NCBI GenBank assembly: GCA_021784635.1
Contig: JAJYHS010000032.1
Location: 1 to 6,231 of the forward strand
DNA from: a bacterium
GTDB lineage: Bacteria; Bdellovibrionota; Bdellovibrionia; Bdellovibrionales; UBA1609
Length of the DNA stretch: 6,231 nt
Direction: 5' to 3'
Part shown: piece after piece, positions 1 through 6,231 of the stretch
How positions within the stretch are numbered: the first letter of the stretch is position 1
How the letters are laid out: each line of letters opens with the position of its first letter
Translations under genes and position numbers: made by a program
Notes under the pieces: model-generated
The model's input: only the letters and a program-made list of their open reading frames with translations
Database searches by the model: none
What the model was told of the DNA's origin: nothing

Positions 1-15
1 AACTCCAACCCGCCA
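1..15 (+). tRNA. Possible 3' end of a tRNA gene cut by the window edge
   Basis: The first 15 bases can be read as the end of a tRNA: AACT as the last bases of the T-stem, CCAACCC (5-11) as the 3' acceptor strand, G12 as discriminator and CCA (13-15) as the encoded 3' terminus. An acceptor 5' strand GGGTTGG would be required to the left of the window. In Geobacter-type genomes a tRNA-Gln gene lies just before prs, and G73 fits Gln among others. The evidence is only 15 bases, so chance is quite possible. Bases 16-66 are an AT-rich leader with T-runs and no clear gene. Confidence 0.25.
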
Positions 16-66
16 TGAGCAGATTATATAGACAAATTTTTAGTTTTTCAGTACAAAAACGAACCT

Positions 67-1011
67 ATGGCCGACCTCAAAATATTTTCTGGAAATACCA
101 ATCATCAATTTGCCGAGCGCGTTGCGGCTTGCGCCGGCGTTGAGCTCGGCCACTGCAAATTTGGGCGCTTTGCTGACGGTGAAATCCAAATCGAAATTCA
201 TGAGAGCGTACGAGGGTCAAATGTCTTTGTCATTCAAAGCACTTGCCCGCCGGTTAACGAAAGTTATATGGAGCTTTTTCTGATTCTCGATTCATTGCGT
301 AGGGCCTCAGCCGAAAACATCTCAGCTGTTTTACCGTACTACGGTTATGCCCGCCAAGACCGAAAGGTCGCGCCAAGGGCGCCGATTTCGGCAAAATGTG
401 TGGCAACGCTTCTTAAAACGGCTGGAGCTGATCGGTTGATCGCCGTTGACTTGCATTCGTCACAGATTCAAGGGTTTTTCGATGGCCCTGTGGATCACTT
501 GTTTGCCACGCCCACATTTGCGCGAGAATGGCGCTCGCGATATGGCTCAGGCGATGAATTCGTTACAGTTAGCCCAGACGCCGGTGGTGTGGAGCGCACA
601 CGCGCGTTTGCAAAGCGCATTGGTTGCTCTATTGCGATTATTGATAAGCGCCGGGCCGGTCCAAATCAGGTCGAATCGGTTAATCTTGTGGGTGAAGTCC
701 GTGGCAAAACCGCAATTATTTTGGACGATATGATCGATACCGCCGGGACTTTGACTCAGGCTGTTGACAGTCTTCTCAAGAATGGTGCAAAAAGGGTGTT
801 TGCTGTTGCCACCCATCCCGTACTTTCGGGTCCGGCTGTTGCACGTTTGAAAGAAAGCGGCGTGGAAAAGGTATGGGTAACGGACACGATACCGTTAAGG
901 CCCGAAGCTGTTGCAAGTGGCAAATTTGAAGTAATTTCGGTGGCCCCGGTCGTTGCTGAGGCCATCAAACGAATCAACACGCACGACAGTGTCAGCGCGT
1001 TGTTTGATTAG
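67..1011 (+). CDS. prs: Ribose-phosphate pyrophosphokinase (PRPP synthetase, class I)
   Basis: This cytoplasmic enzyme transfers pyrophosphate from ATP to ribose 5-phosphate, making PRPP for purine, pyrimidine, NAD, histidine and tryptophan synthesis. At 314 residues it has the usual class I length. The N-terminal phosphoribosyltransferase-like half carries FSGN (7-10), FADGE (35-39) and the ATP-contacting stretch YYGYARQDRK (91-100). DLHSSQIQGFFD (128-139) includes the conserved active-site His130. SPDAGGVERTRAFAK (169-183) follows. The flexible catalytic loop has DKRR (193-196), with Lys194 and Arg196 in the expected places. The PRPP-binding loop is LDDMIDTAGT (219-228). The ATG at 67 gives the standard N-terminus (MADLKIFSGN), although no clear Shine-Dalgarno sequence precedes it. 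It is the first visible gene of the housekeeping cluster and ends 34 nt before rplY. All key residues are present and nothing suggests truncation. Identification is secure. Confidence 0.97.
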   Translation: MADLKIFSGNTNHQFAERVAACAGVELGHCKFGRFADGEIQIEIHESVRGSNVFVIQSTCPPVNESYMELFLILDSLRRASAENISAVLPYYGYARQDRKVAPRAPISAKCVATLLKTAGADRLIAVDLHSSQIQGFFDGPVDHLFATPTFAREWRSRYGSGDEFVTVSPDAGGVERTRAFAKRIGCSIAIIDKRRAGPNQVESVNLVGEVRGKTAIILDDMIDTAGTLTQAVDSLLKNGAKRVFAVATHPVLSGPAVARLKESGVEKVWVTDTIPLRPEAVASGKFEVISVAPVVAEAIKRINTHDSVSALFD

Positions 1012-1045
1012 AATACGGACTGTACAGAAGAAAGCGAGAGCGAAA

Positions 1046-1783
1046 ATGGCAGAAAATTTTGAATTTAACGTTGAACTGAGAAAAACTGGTAAACACGATT
1101 CACGCCGTTTACGTCGAGAAGGGCATGTCCCGGCTGTTGTTTATGGGCCGAGCCTGAAAAACGTATCACTGTATGTATCTGAAAAGGAAGTTGTTCGATT
1201 TGCCAAGCAACAATACGAAAATACGATTTTTGTATTTAAATCCGCTGACAAATCGCTCAACAATTTAAAAGTGCTTAAAAAAGCCACCACTCTCCATCCC
1301 GTTTCTCGACGGCCCGTGCATCTTGATTTTTTCGCAATTGATTTAAACAAAGCCATTCGCGTTTCGGTCGAAGTCCGCTACGAAGGTCGCGCCGCCGGAG
1401 TAAAAGATGGCGGTATTCTTAATACGGTTCGCCGCGACGTCGAAGTCGAATGCTTACCCGCTCAAATCCCACAGTTTTTAGCCATCGATGTTACCCCGCT
1501 TGGAATTGGCAATTCGTTACACGTCTCAGATTTACAAATGCCCGAAGGAATCCGCTTGATCACGCTCCCGACCGAAACTCTTTGCACAGTCACTATGGTT
1601 GAAGAAATCGTGGCTGAGGTGGCTCCGGCCGCTGCTGCGACTGCCGAAGGTGCTGCTGCGGGAGCCGCTGCCGGTGCTGCTGCGGGAGCCGCTGCGGGCG
1701 CTGCCGGTGCTGCGGGTGCGACACCAGCCGCTGGTGCCGATGCGAAAAAAGCTGAAGCCGGCGGAAAAGACGCGAAAAAATAA
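1046..1783 (+). CDS. rplY: Large-subunit ribosomal protein L25 (bL25), long CTC/TL5 form
   Basis: This ribosomal protein binds 5S rRNA in the central protuberance of the 50S subunit. At 245 residues it is the long two-domain (CTC/TL5) form, much longer than the single-domain E. coli L25 (about 94 residues). The 5S-binding L25 domain covers about 5-99, with the family signature RREGHVPAVVYG at 23-34 and HLDFFAIDL at 92-100. The C-terminal CTC/TL5 beta domain runs from about 101 to 187 and includes EGRAAGVKDGGIL (113-125). Residues 188-245 form a low-complexity Ala/Gly tail ending in Lys-rich sequence. The frame is open back to an ATG at 953 inside prs. ATG 1046 is preferred because it gives the family N-terminus (MAENFEFNVELRKTG), avoids a 59-base overlap with prs, and has a purine-rich GCGAGAG sequence just upstream. 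It is probably co-transcribed with prs and pth. The family is secure; only the tail is unusual. Confidence 0.95.
   Translation: MAENFEFNVELRKTGKHDSRRLRREGHVPAVVYGPSLKNVSLYVSEKEVVRFAKQQYENTIFVFKSADKSLNNLKVLKKATTLHPVSRRPVHLDFFAIDLNKAIRVSVEVRYEGRAAGVKDGGILNTVRRDVEVECLPAQIPQFLAIDVTPLGIGNSLHVSDLQMPEGIRLITLPTETLCTVTMVEEIVAEVAPAAAATAEGAAAGAAAGAAAGAAAGAAGAAGATPAAGADAKKAEAGGKDAKK
1649..1696 (+). repeat. 24-bp in-frame tandem repeat in the rplY tail
   Basis: Two adjacent 24-bp units, 1649-1672 and 1673-1696, differ only at their last base (gcc versus gcg). Each encodes Gly-Ala-Ala-Ala twice, so the DNA repeat underlies a (GAAA)4 run starting at residue 202 of L25. Shorter GAA units continue to about 1720. 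Being in frame and made of whole codons, copy-number change by slippage would lengthen or shorten the tail without a frameshift. The near-identity of the units suggests fairly recent duplication. Confidence 0.85.
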
Positions 1784-1806
1784 TTCACGCGGACGTGCTA
1801 TATTCG

Positions 1807-2424
1807 ATGAACGATATTCGCGGGCCAGTTCTTATTGTTGGGCTAGGGAATCCAGGGTACCGCTATCAGCTCACTCGGCATAATGTTGGTTTTTTGGTCC
1901 TCGATGCAATTTCACGTCATTTAGAGGCGGCGAATCCTGCTGAACAGTTCAAAAGTTTGGTCTCGAAAGTCAAACACGCGGGCCACGACGTCATTTTTGC
2001 TAAACCGCAAACGTTTATGAATTTGTCCGGCGAAGCCGTTCAACCTTTGATCGCGTTTTACAAAATTCCTTTAGAAAATCTGCTCGTTATTCACGACGAT
2101 ATCGATCAACCGTTCGGACAAATGAAATTTCAAAAAAATCGCGGTACAGGCGGCCACAATGGAATTCGCAACATTCATGAAAAATTGGGTACTGCCGATT
2201 ACGCGCGTCTGAAAATTGGAGTTGGCCGGCCAGCCGAGCCGAAGATGGCCATCGACAAATATGTTTTGCAAAATTTCGCCCCCGATCAAGAGGACCAACT
2301 GCGTGAAGTGATTCAGCGGGCCGGTGAAGCAACCTTGACATTTATCGAAGCCGGCTTTCAGCGCGCCCAAAACGAATACAATACGGGAGCGGTCCGTGAA
2401 CAAAACGAAGAAGATTCGGAGTAG
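1807..2424 (+). CDS. pth: Peptidyl-tRNA hydrolase
   Basis: This cytoplasmic enzyme cleaves the ester bond of peptidyl-tRNAs that drop off the ribosome, recycling tRNA. From ATG 1807 the protein has 205 residues, close to the roughly 194 of E. coli Pth. All the bacterial Pth active-site positions are visible: Asn15 in GLGNPG (12-17), the catalytic His25 in TRHNVG (23-28), Asn72 in QTFMNLSGE (68-76), Asp97 in HDDID (96-100) and Asn118 in GGHNGI (115-120). The frame also opens at a GTG at 1795, which would add MLYS. ATG 1807 is chosen because MNDIRGPVLIVGLGNPG matches the usual short lead to GLGNPG; neither start has a convincing Shine-Dalgarno sequence. It lies 23 nt after rplY, and its last codons carry the ribosome binding site of ychF, 5 nt from that gene. 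Function is secure; the start is uncertain by four codons. Confidence 0.95.
   Translation: MNDIRGPVLIVGLGNPGYRYQLTRHNVGFLVLDAISRHLEAANPAEQFKSLVSKVKHAGHDVIFAKPQTFMNLSGEAVQPLIAFYKIPLENLLVIHDDIDQPFGQMKFQKNRGTGGHNGIRNIHEKLGTADYARLKIGVGRPAEPKMAIDKYVLQNFAPDQEDQLREVIQRAGEATLTFIEAGFQRAQNEYNTGAVREQNEEDSE
2418..2421 (+). promoter_or_regulatory. Shine-Dalgarno site for ychF inside the end of pth
   Basis: GGAG lies in the last sense codons of pth, 8 nt before the ATG at 2430. This is the clearest ribosome binding site in the plus-strand block and fixes the ychF start. Because the site lies within translated pth sequence, ribosomes finishing pth probably aid initiation at ychF. Confidence 0.7.
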
Positions 2425-2429
2425 ATGAT

Positions 2430-3542
2430 ATGAGTTTAAAAGCCGGGATAGTCGGTCTACCCAACGTTGGCAAAAGCACTTTATTTAATGCTCTAACCGC
2501 GGCAAAGGCCGAAGCGGCCAATTACCCGTTCTGTACAATTGATCCGAATGTGGGGGTTGTGACGGTGCCGGACGAACGGCTCGACAAAATCGCACAGTTA
2601 GTGAAACCACAAAAAGTTGTCCCCACGGTAATGGAGTTTGTTGACATTGCGGGCCTAGTTGCTGGAGCGAGCAAGGGTGAAGGACTTGGTAACCAATTTC
2701 TCGCAAACATTCGTGAAACCGACGCCATATTGCACGTAGTCCGCTGTTTTGAGGACTCAAACGTCGTTCATGTCGCCGGGTCAGTTGATCCGCTACGCGA
2801 TATAGGCACGATTAACACCGAACTCGTTCTCGCTGATCTCGATAGCGTCGATAAGCGTTTGAAACGCATTGAAAAGGCGGCACAAAGTTCGAAGGACGTA
2901 AACCTCAAACTTGAATACGGCTTAGTAAAAAAAGTTTGGACGGCATTGAACGAAGGGCAACCCGCACGGTCGATTACAATTGACGAAGGTGAAGAACCTT
3001 TTTTGCACGAACTTCATCTGCTCACGACAAAACCCGTACTTTACGTATGCAACGTTGCGGAAGGTGATTACACTTCTTTGGGCACCGGCAATAAAAGCCA
3101 GTGGATCAAACAAGTTGAAGATCACGCCACGCGCGAAGGCAATCAGAGTGTTGCGATTTGTTCGGCCATTGAAGCGGAGATCGCACAACTCCCCGAAGAA
3201 GAGCGGCTGGAGTTCATTCAATCGCTAGGCATGAAAGAACCTGGGCTGCATCGGCTCATTCGCGAGTCGTACAAATTGTTGAACTTAATTACGTACTTCA
3301 CGGCCGGGCCGAAAGAGGTTCGTGCATGGACCATACGCAAAGGCACAAAAGCGCCACAAGCGGCTGGGGTGATTCACTCTGATTTCGAACGCGGGTTCAT
3401 TCGCGCCGAGACATATCACTGTGACGATTTATTCGAACTCAAAAACGAAGCGGCAGTAAAAGAGGCAGGCAAATACCGATCTGAGGGTAAAGACTACGTC
3501 GTTCGTGACGGTGATGTGATGCTATTTCGTTTTAACGTTTAG
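2430..3542 (+). CDS. ychF: Redox-regulated ATPase YchF (Obg family, OLA1 homologue)
   Basis: YchF is a ribosome-associated P-loop NTPase that, unlike its Obg relatives, prefers ATP, and is linked to translation and oxidative-stress responses. At 370 residues it is close to the 363 of E. coli YchF. The P-loop is GLPNVGKST (9-17), the Walker B/G3 motif DIAG (72-75), and the family-typical [13 protein letters not shown] runs from 79 to 91. His114, in the position reported as catalytic in E. coli YchF, is present. In the G4 position the sequence is NVAE (208-211). This is the NxxE pattern that goes with ATP use, rather than the NKxD of true GTPases. The central region (about 135-280) contains the family's helical domain, and the C-terminal TGS domain occupies about 284-370. 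The gene starts 5 nt after pth with a good GGAG site. It ends the housekeeping cluster and converges on oppC. Identification is secure. Confidence 0.97.
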   Translation: MSLKAGIVGLPNVGKSTLFNALTAAKAEAANYPFCTIDPNVGVVTVPDERLDKIAQLVKPQKVVPTVMEFVDIAGLVAGASKGEGLGNQFLANIRETDAILHVVRCFEDSNVVHVAGSVDPLRDIGTINTELVLADLDSVDKRLKRIEKAAQSSKDVNLKLEYGLVKKVWTALNEGQPARSITIDEGEEPFLHELHLLTTKPVLYVCNVAEGDYTSLGTGNKSQWIKQVEDHATREGNQSVAICSAIEAEIAQLPEEERLEFIQSLGMKEPGLHRLIRESYKLLNLITYFTAGPKEVRAWTIRKGTKAPQAAGVIHSDFERGFIRAETYHCDDLFELKNEAAVKEAGKYRSEGKDYVVRDGDVMLFRFNV

Positions 3543-3581
3543 TTTGCGAGTAGCGAACAAGACAAAATACTATTCTTTTTT
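3542..3581 (+). terminator. Weak candidate terminator in the ychF/oppC convergent spacer
   Basis: Only 27 bp separate the two convergent stop codons. A 6-bp stem with one G-U pair (3542-3547 with 3553-3558, loop GAGTA) can form on the plus strand. A T-rich run follows at 3573-3581, about 15 nt after the stem and already inside the oppC coding sequence. The stem is short and the T-run is displaced, so this is a poor intrinsic terminator. On the minus strand the wobble pair becomes a C-A mismatch. Either termination is Rho-dependent or the signal lies inside the opposing genes. Confidence 0.2.
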
Positions 3582-4619
3582 CGTTTGCGGATCCCAGGCG
3601 TCGCGAAGGCCGTCACCGAAAATATTGAATGCCATCATAGTTAAAAATAACGCAAGCCCTGGTGCTATAATAAGGTGCGGGTAAGTTCTAATTGTCTTCC
3701 ATCCATCGTTGGCGAGCACTCCCCAACTGGAATACGGTGGCTGCAACCCAAGGCCAATAAAGCTCAAAAAACTCTCAAACATAATGTTGGAGACAATCTG
3801 CGCAGTTACGACCACTATAATCGGCCCGGTGATGTTAGGAATAATGTGGCGAAAGATAATCCGCCGGTCGCTTGCACCCATCGAACGTGCCGACTCAACA
3901 TAAAGAGTTTGTTTCGCCTTTAAAACCTCGCCGCGCACAACACGCGAAAGCATGAGCCAGCCAAAAACGCTGAGTGCGAGAAGCACCCCCGCCACGGCCC
4001 TCACTTCCGGATTCATCCCTTGATCAATGGAATCGAACATGATTTTAACTAGAATAAGTAGCACAAGTGTCGGAATTGAATCTAATGTGTCCACAATTCG
4101 CATCATAAGGGCGTCAACGCGTCCTCCGATCCATCCCGAAATTGCACCATAGACCGTACCCATCACGAGCGAGACGAGGGCCGTTAAAACTCCAACCGCC
4201 ATTGAAACTTGTGCGCCATAAATGAGTCGCGATAATAGATCACGCCCCAGATCGTCCGTTCCAAGCCAGTGCGACCACGATGGCGGCGCTAAAACCTCAT
4301 TCGCATTCTGAGCTGCAAAACTGTAAGGTGCGATGTGCTGCGCGAATATCGCAATAAGGCTTACAAAACCAATAAAGATGAGCGAGATAAACGCCATACG
4401 GTTGCGCTTTAGCCGGCGCCACGTATCACGCCATAGAGAGCTACCTTTTGTTCGTTCCGCAGCACGCTCCAAAAAATCGACCCCTTGCACTGTTGGAGTA
4501 AAACTCGCGTTTTCTTCAAACGTGTGCGCGCGTGCATTCTCTCGCGATACAATCGCGGCATCTGACTCGCGCCTTACTTTCTGGCCGTTATCGCCGGCTC
4601 CAACAAAATCTGTGCTCAT
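3570..4619 (-). CDS. oppC: Oligopeptide ABC transporter permease OppC
   Basis: This is the second inner-membrane permease subunit of a peptide importer, pairing with OppB and contacting the ATPases. The 349 residues follow E. coli OppC (302) closely from about residue 60: SLWRDTWRRLKRNR (61-74) precedes TM1 (about 77-93). HWLGTDDLGRDLL, near 117-129, is the hallmark of the OppC/DppC type. The cytoplasmic EAA loop that docks on the ATPase is ESARSMGASDRRIIFRHIIP (242-261). The C-terminus has the typical GDGLRDAWDP (335-344). Residues 1-58 are a hydrophilic N-terminal tail clearly longer than that of E. coli. The ATG overlaps the oppB stop (ATGA, 4616-4619), supporting this start despite a weak Shine-Dalgarno sequence. 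No oppD or oppF follows; the next gene is the convergent ychF. Substrate range cannot be told from sequence, so a dipeptide or related permease of the same family remains possible. Confidence 0.93.
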   Translation of the reverse strand: MSTDFVGAGDNGQKVRRESDAAIVSRENARAHTFEENASFTPTVQGVDFLERAAERTKGSSLWRDTWRRLKRNRMAFISLIFIGFVSLIAIFAQHIAPYSFAAQNANEVLAPPSWSHWLGTDDLGRDLLSRLIYGAQVSMAVGVLTALVSLVMGTVYGAISGWIGGRVDALMMRIVDTLDSIPTLVLLILVKIMFDSIDQGMNPEVRAVAGVLLALSVFGWLMLSRVVRGEVLKAKQTLYVESARSMGASDRRIIFRHIIPNITGPIIVVVTAQIVSNIMFESFLSFIGLGLQPPYSSWGVLANDGWKTIRTYPHLIIAPGLALFLTMMAFNIFGDGLRDAWDPQTKKE

Positions 4620-5731
4620 GTCAGTCTAATCTTTGGATCAAAATAGGTGTAGAGAATATCGACAATAAAATTCGCTAAAATTAACATTGTGGCAAACACA
4701 AGCGTGACGCCAAGAACCATTGGGTAATCGCGATTGGTCACGCTCATTATGAAGTGCTTACCAATGCCGGGAATGTTAAAAATATCTTCGACTACAAACG
4801 AACCCGAGAGAACGTACGCGGTGACGGGGCCAACGTAGGCCAAAACCGGAATGAGAGAATTTTTAAGCATATGCTTAAACAATATCGTTCGCTGTTTGAG
4901 GCCTTTGGCCTTGGCAGTTCGAACAAAATCCGATCGTGAGACTTCAAGAACACTTGACCGCGTCAGACGAGCGATAACCGCGGCGGGTTGCATACCTAAA
5001 ACTATAACAGGCAAAATATAAAAAGTGGTGCCATTCCACAACGCCACGGGCAGAAGATTCCAGCCAAAACAAAAAATCGTAATGAGTATCGGCGCGGCTA
5101 AAAAACTGGGAATTGAAATAAACGAGGTAGCCGCGATCATGGTGACGTTGTCCTTCCAGGTGCCGTGATTGGCGGCCGCAAAAACTCCAGCTGGAATGCC
5201 CACCATTAATGCCAGAATCATCGCAAAAATCCCAAGCTGCATTGAAGCCGGTAAACTCTCGGCAATAATGGATGAAACTTCACGACCAACGTAGGTATAG
5301 GAATAACCGAGATGACCAGTGGCAATTCCTTCGATGTAGCTAATATATTGCTTATAGATGGGCGCGTTTAAATCGTATTTCGCATCGATTGCCGCTTTCA
5401 CCTGTGGCGGCAATGCTTTATTTTCATCAAATGGCCCGCCTGGGATGACCCGCAACAAGAAAAATGTGATCGAAGCAATCGTGAAAATAACAAATAACGT
5501 CTGCATGAGACGTTTCAGAACATAGCCGGTCAATCCGTGAGTCGTTGCGTGAAAAACAAGAAATACAATAACAAGAACAACGTCGCCGATAATGACACTG
5601 TTGGGGATTAAAAATCCGGCAAAGCTCCATATAGCGGTGAAGACAATTCCGGCGAGTGCCGCAATCGGCAAAATGATCCCGAGTTGGCGGATGACGGGAT
5701 GACTCGCGCGACGTATGTCTTCGGCTGTCAC
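4616..5731 (-). CDS. oppB: Oligopeptide ABC transporter permease OppB with an N-terminal membrane extension
   Basis: This is the first inner-membrane permease subunit of the peptide importer. From about residue 71 it follows E. coli OppB (306 residues) almost end to end: VLKRLMQTLFVIFTI leads into the canonical TM1 (about 76-96), followed by RVIPGGPF (94-101) and the periplasmic region AKYDLNAPIYKQYISYI. Further membrane segments lie near 167-187, 199-223, 237-256, 294-315 and 338-360. The EAA loop, which docks on the ATPase, starts at RTAKAKG (271-277). The C-terminus is DPKIRLT. The protein has 371 residues because about 70 extra ones precede the usual start, with hydrophobic segments at about 17-41 and 46-61. 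The start is GTG 5731, overlapping the oppA stop (GTGA) with GGAG 8 nt upstream. No start codon exists at the canonical position (residue 71 is GTT). The gene overlaps oppC by four bases. The family is secure; the role of the extension is unknown. Confidence 0.93.
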   Translation of the reverse strand: MTAEDIRRASHPVIRQLGIILPIAALAGIVFTAIWSFAGFLIPNSVIIGDVVLVIVFLVFHATTHGLTGYVLKRLMQTLFVIFTIASITFFLLRVIPGGPFDENKALPPQVKAAIDAKYDLNAPIYKQYISYIEGIATGHLGYSYTYVGREVSSIIAESLPASMQLGIFAMILALMVGIPAGVFAAANHGTWKDNVTMIAATSFISIPSFLAAPILITIFCFGWNLLPVALWNGTTFYILPVIVLGMQPAAVIARLTRSSVLEVSRSDFVRTAKAKGLKQRTILFKHMLKNSLIPVLAYVGPVTAYVLSGSFVVEDIFNIPGIGKHFIMSVTNRDYPMVLGVTLVFATMLILANFIVDILYTYFDPKIRLT

Positions 5732-6231
5732 TTCACAATCTCCATTTTCTGCGGATAAAATTTCATAAGCGAATTCAACGGATAATTTTTGATTCGCGAA
5801 CTCACGAGATACTGAGACCGGTAAAAGTAAATCGGCACGACAACAGAGTCTTTGTCGAGCAATAACTCTTGTGCCTCGTCGTAAAGTTTTTGGCGCTTTT
5901 GTTCACTAAACACAGTCGCCGCTTCTCGAACGAGATGATCGTATTTTTTATTGGCCCAATTCGTGTCGTTGTTGGCGTTATCTGACTCGAACAAATTCAT
6001 AAACGTATTGGCGTCTGGATAATCCGCGATCCATCCGAATCGAAACATCGGATAAGCTTTCGCCTGCATTGTGCGAAGATACGTTTTCCATTCTTCATTG
6101 GTAAGTTCGACTTTGATGCCGAGATTGGTTTTCAATTGCTCCTGGATAATCTCCGCTATGCGTTCATGATTTTCATCCGTATTGAACGCAATTTTAAGCC
6201 GCGGAAATTTCGACCGGTCTTTGTATCCGGC
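5728..6231 (-). CDS. oppA: Oligopeptide-binding protein OppA, C-terminal part (cut by window edge)
   Basis: This is the substrate-binding protein of the importer (SBP_bac_5 family), which normally works in the periplasm and delivers peptides to OppBC. Only the last 167 residues are in the window; the frame is open to the right edge without a start, so the signal peptide and most of the protein lie outside. The TTG at 6135 is an internal Leu codon, not a start. Visible family features, in order, are LKIAFNTDENHERIAEIIQE near the edge, LGIKVELTNEEWKTYL, the strongly conserved FRFGWIADYPDANTFMNLF, LYDEAQELLLDKDSVVVPIYFY and the end KMEIVK. These parallel the E. coli OppA C-terminus (GWCADY, DKDSAIVPVYYY, MYIVKH). 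The TGA stop overlaps the oppB GTG by four bases. Family placement is secure. Peptide preference, and whether the protein is a lipoprotein, cannot be judged here. Confidence 0.92.
   Translation of the reverse strand, partial: AGYKDRSKFPRLKIAFNTDENHERIAEIIQEQLKTNLGIKVELTNEEWKTYLRTMQAKAYPMFRFGWIADYPDANTFMNLFESDNANNDTNWANKKYDHLVREAATVFSEQKRQKLYDEAQELLLDKDSVVVPIYFYRSQYLVSSRIKNYPLNSLMKFYPQKMEIVK
5740..5743 (-). promoter_or_regulatory. Shine-Dalgarno site deciding the oppB GTG start
   Basis: On the minus strand, GGAG sits 8 nt upstream of the GTG at 5731, within the last codons of oppA. It supports the long reading of OppB, and therefore its N-terminal extension, over any internal start. Confidence 0.7.

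Noticed and set aside
21..32. TATATA-type -10 box before prs
   Set aside because: There is no matching -35 element at the right spacing, and the region is cut by the window edge; AT-rich leaders often contain such hexamers by chance.
953..1045. Upstream in-frame extension of rplY to the ATG at 953
   Set aside because: It would overlap prs by 59 bases and add 31 residues with no similarity to the L25 N-terminus; ATG 1046 gives the family start.
1462..1788. 108-codon minus-strand open frame opposite the rplY tail, Ala/Pro-rich
   Set aside because: It mirrors the GC-rich Ala/Gly repeat of rplY, which lacks stops on the other strand. It has no recognisable domain or supporting context.
1800..1820. 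Short direct repeat TATTCG around the pth start
   Set aside because: At six or seven bases with no symmetry or further copies nearby, it is expected by chance.
2425..2433. ATG immediately after the pth stop (ATGATATGA)
   Set aside because: It encodes only two codons before TGA; the ATG at 2430, with GGAG at the right distance, is the ychF start.
2922..3228. Overlapping open frames on both strands inside ychF (minus 2922-3221, plus 2980-3228)
   Set aside because: They are shadows of a conserved gene, with no domain, no plausible ribosome binding site and atypical amino-acid composition.
3675..3923. Plus-strand open frames inside oppC and oppB (for example 3675-3923, 4333-4629 and 4754-4939)
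   Set aside because: They lie antisense to well-conserved permease genes and their products match no family I recognise.
5728..6135. A complete small gene starting at TTG 6135
   Set aside because: The frame stays open to the window edge with OppA-like sequence upstream of this codon, so it is the 3' part of oppA rather than a 135-residue protein.

Overview
The window reads as an ordinary Gram-negative chromosomal region of moderate GC. Two gene blocks face each other. The first is a plus-strand housekeeping cluster, prs - rplY/ctc - pth - ychF (67-3542). The second is a minus-strand oligopeptide ABC transporter block, oppA (3' part only) - oppB - oppC, running from the right edge down to 3570. 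They converge on a 27-bp spacer (3543-3569). No gap reaches 300 bases, and I see no insertion sequence, phage gene, CRISPR array or toxin-antitoxin pair.

The order prs-rplY-pth-ychF, with a long CTC-type L25 protein, is typical of deltaproteobacteria in the old sense (Desulfuromonadales, Bdellovibrionota, Myxococcota and relatives). The proteins resemble the Proteobacterial families, and the OppA/B/C proteins resemble their enterobacterial counterparts over most of their length. A Bdellovibrio- or Oligoflexia-like organism is my best guess, but it is inference from gene order and general protein character, not from a database match.

The plus-strand block joins nucleotide precursor supply (PRPP synthesis) to translation. 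L25 binds 5S rRNA in the large subunit, Pth recycles peptidyl-tRNA released from stalled ribosomes, and YchF is a ribosome-associated ATPase of the Obg/OLA1 group. Spacings of 34, 23 and 5 nt make a single operon likely. Bases 1-15 could be the 3' end of a tRNA gene cut by the window edge, but this is weakly supported.

The minus-strand block encodes the substrate-binding protein and both permease subunits of a peptide importer. Both junctions overlap by four bases (GTGA between oppA and oppB, ATGA between oppB and oppC), which points to translational coupling. The ATPase genes oppD and oppF do not follow oppC; they must lie upstream of oppA or elsewhere. The most unusual feature is an N-terminal extension of about 70 residues on OppB with two extra hydrophobic segments. 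OppC also has a longer cytoplasmic N-terminal tail than usual. I found no convincing new multi-gene system.
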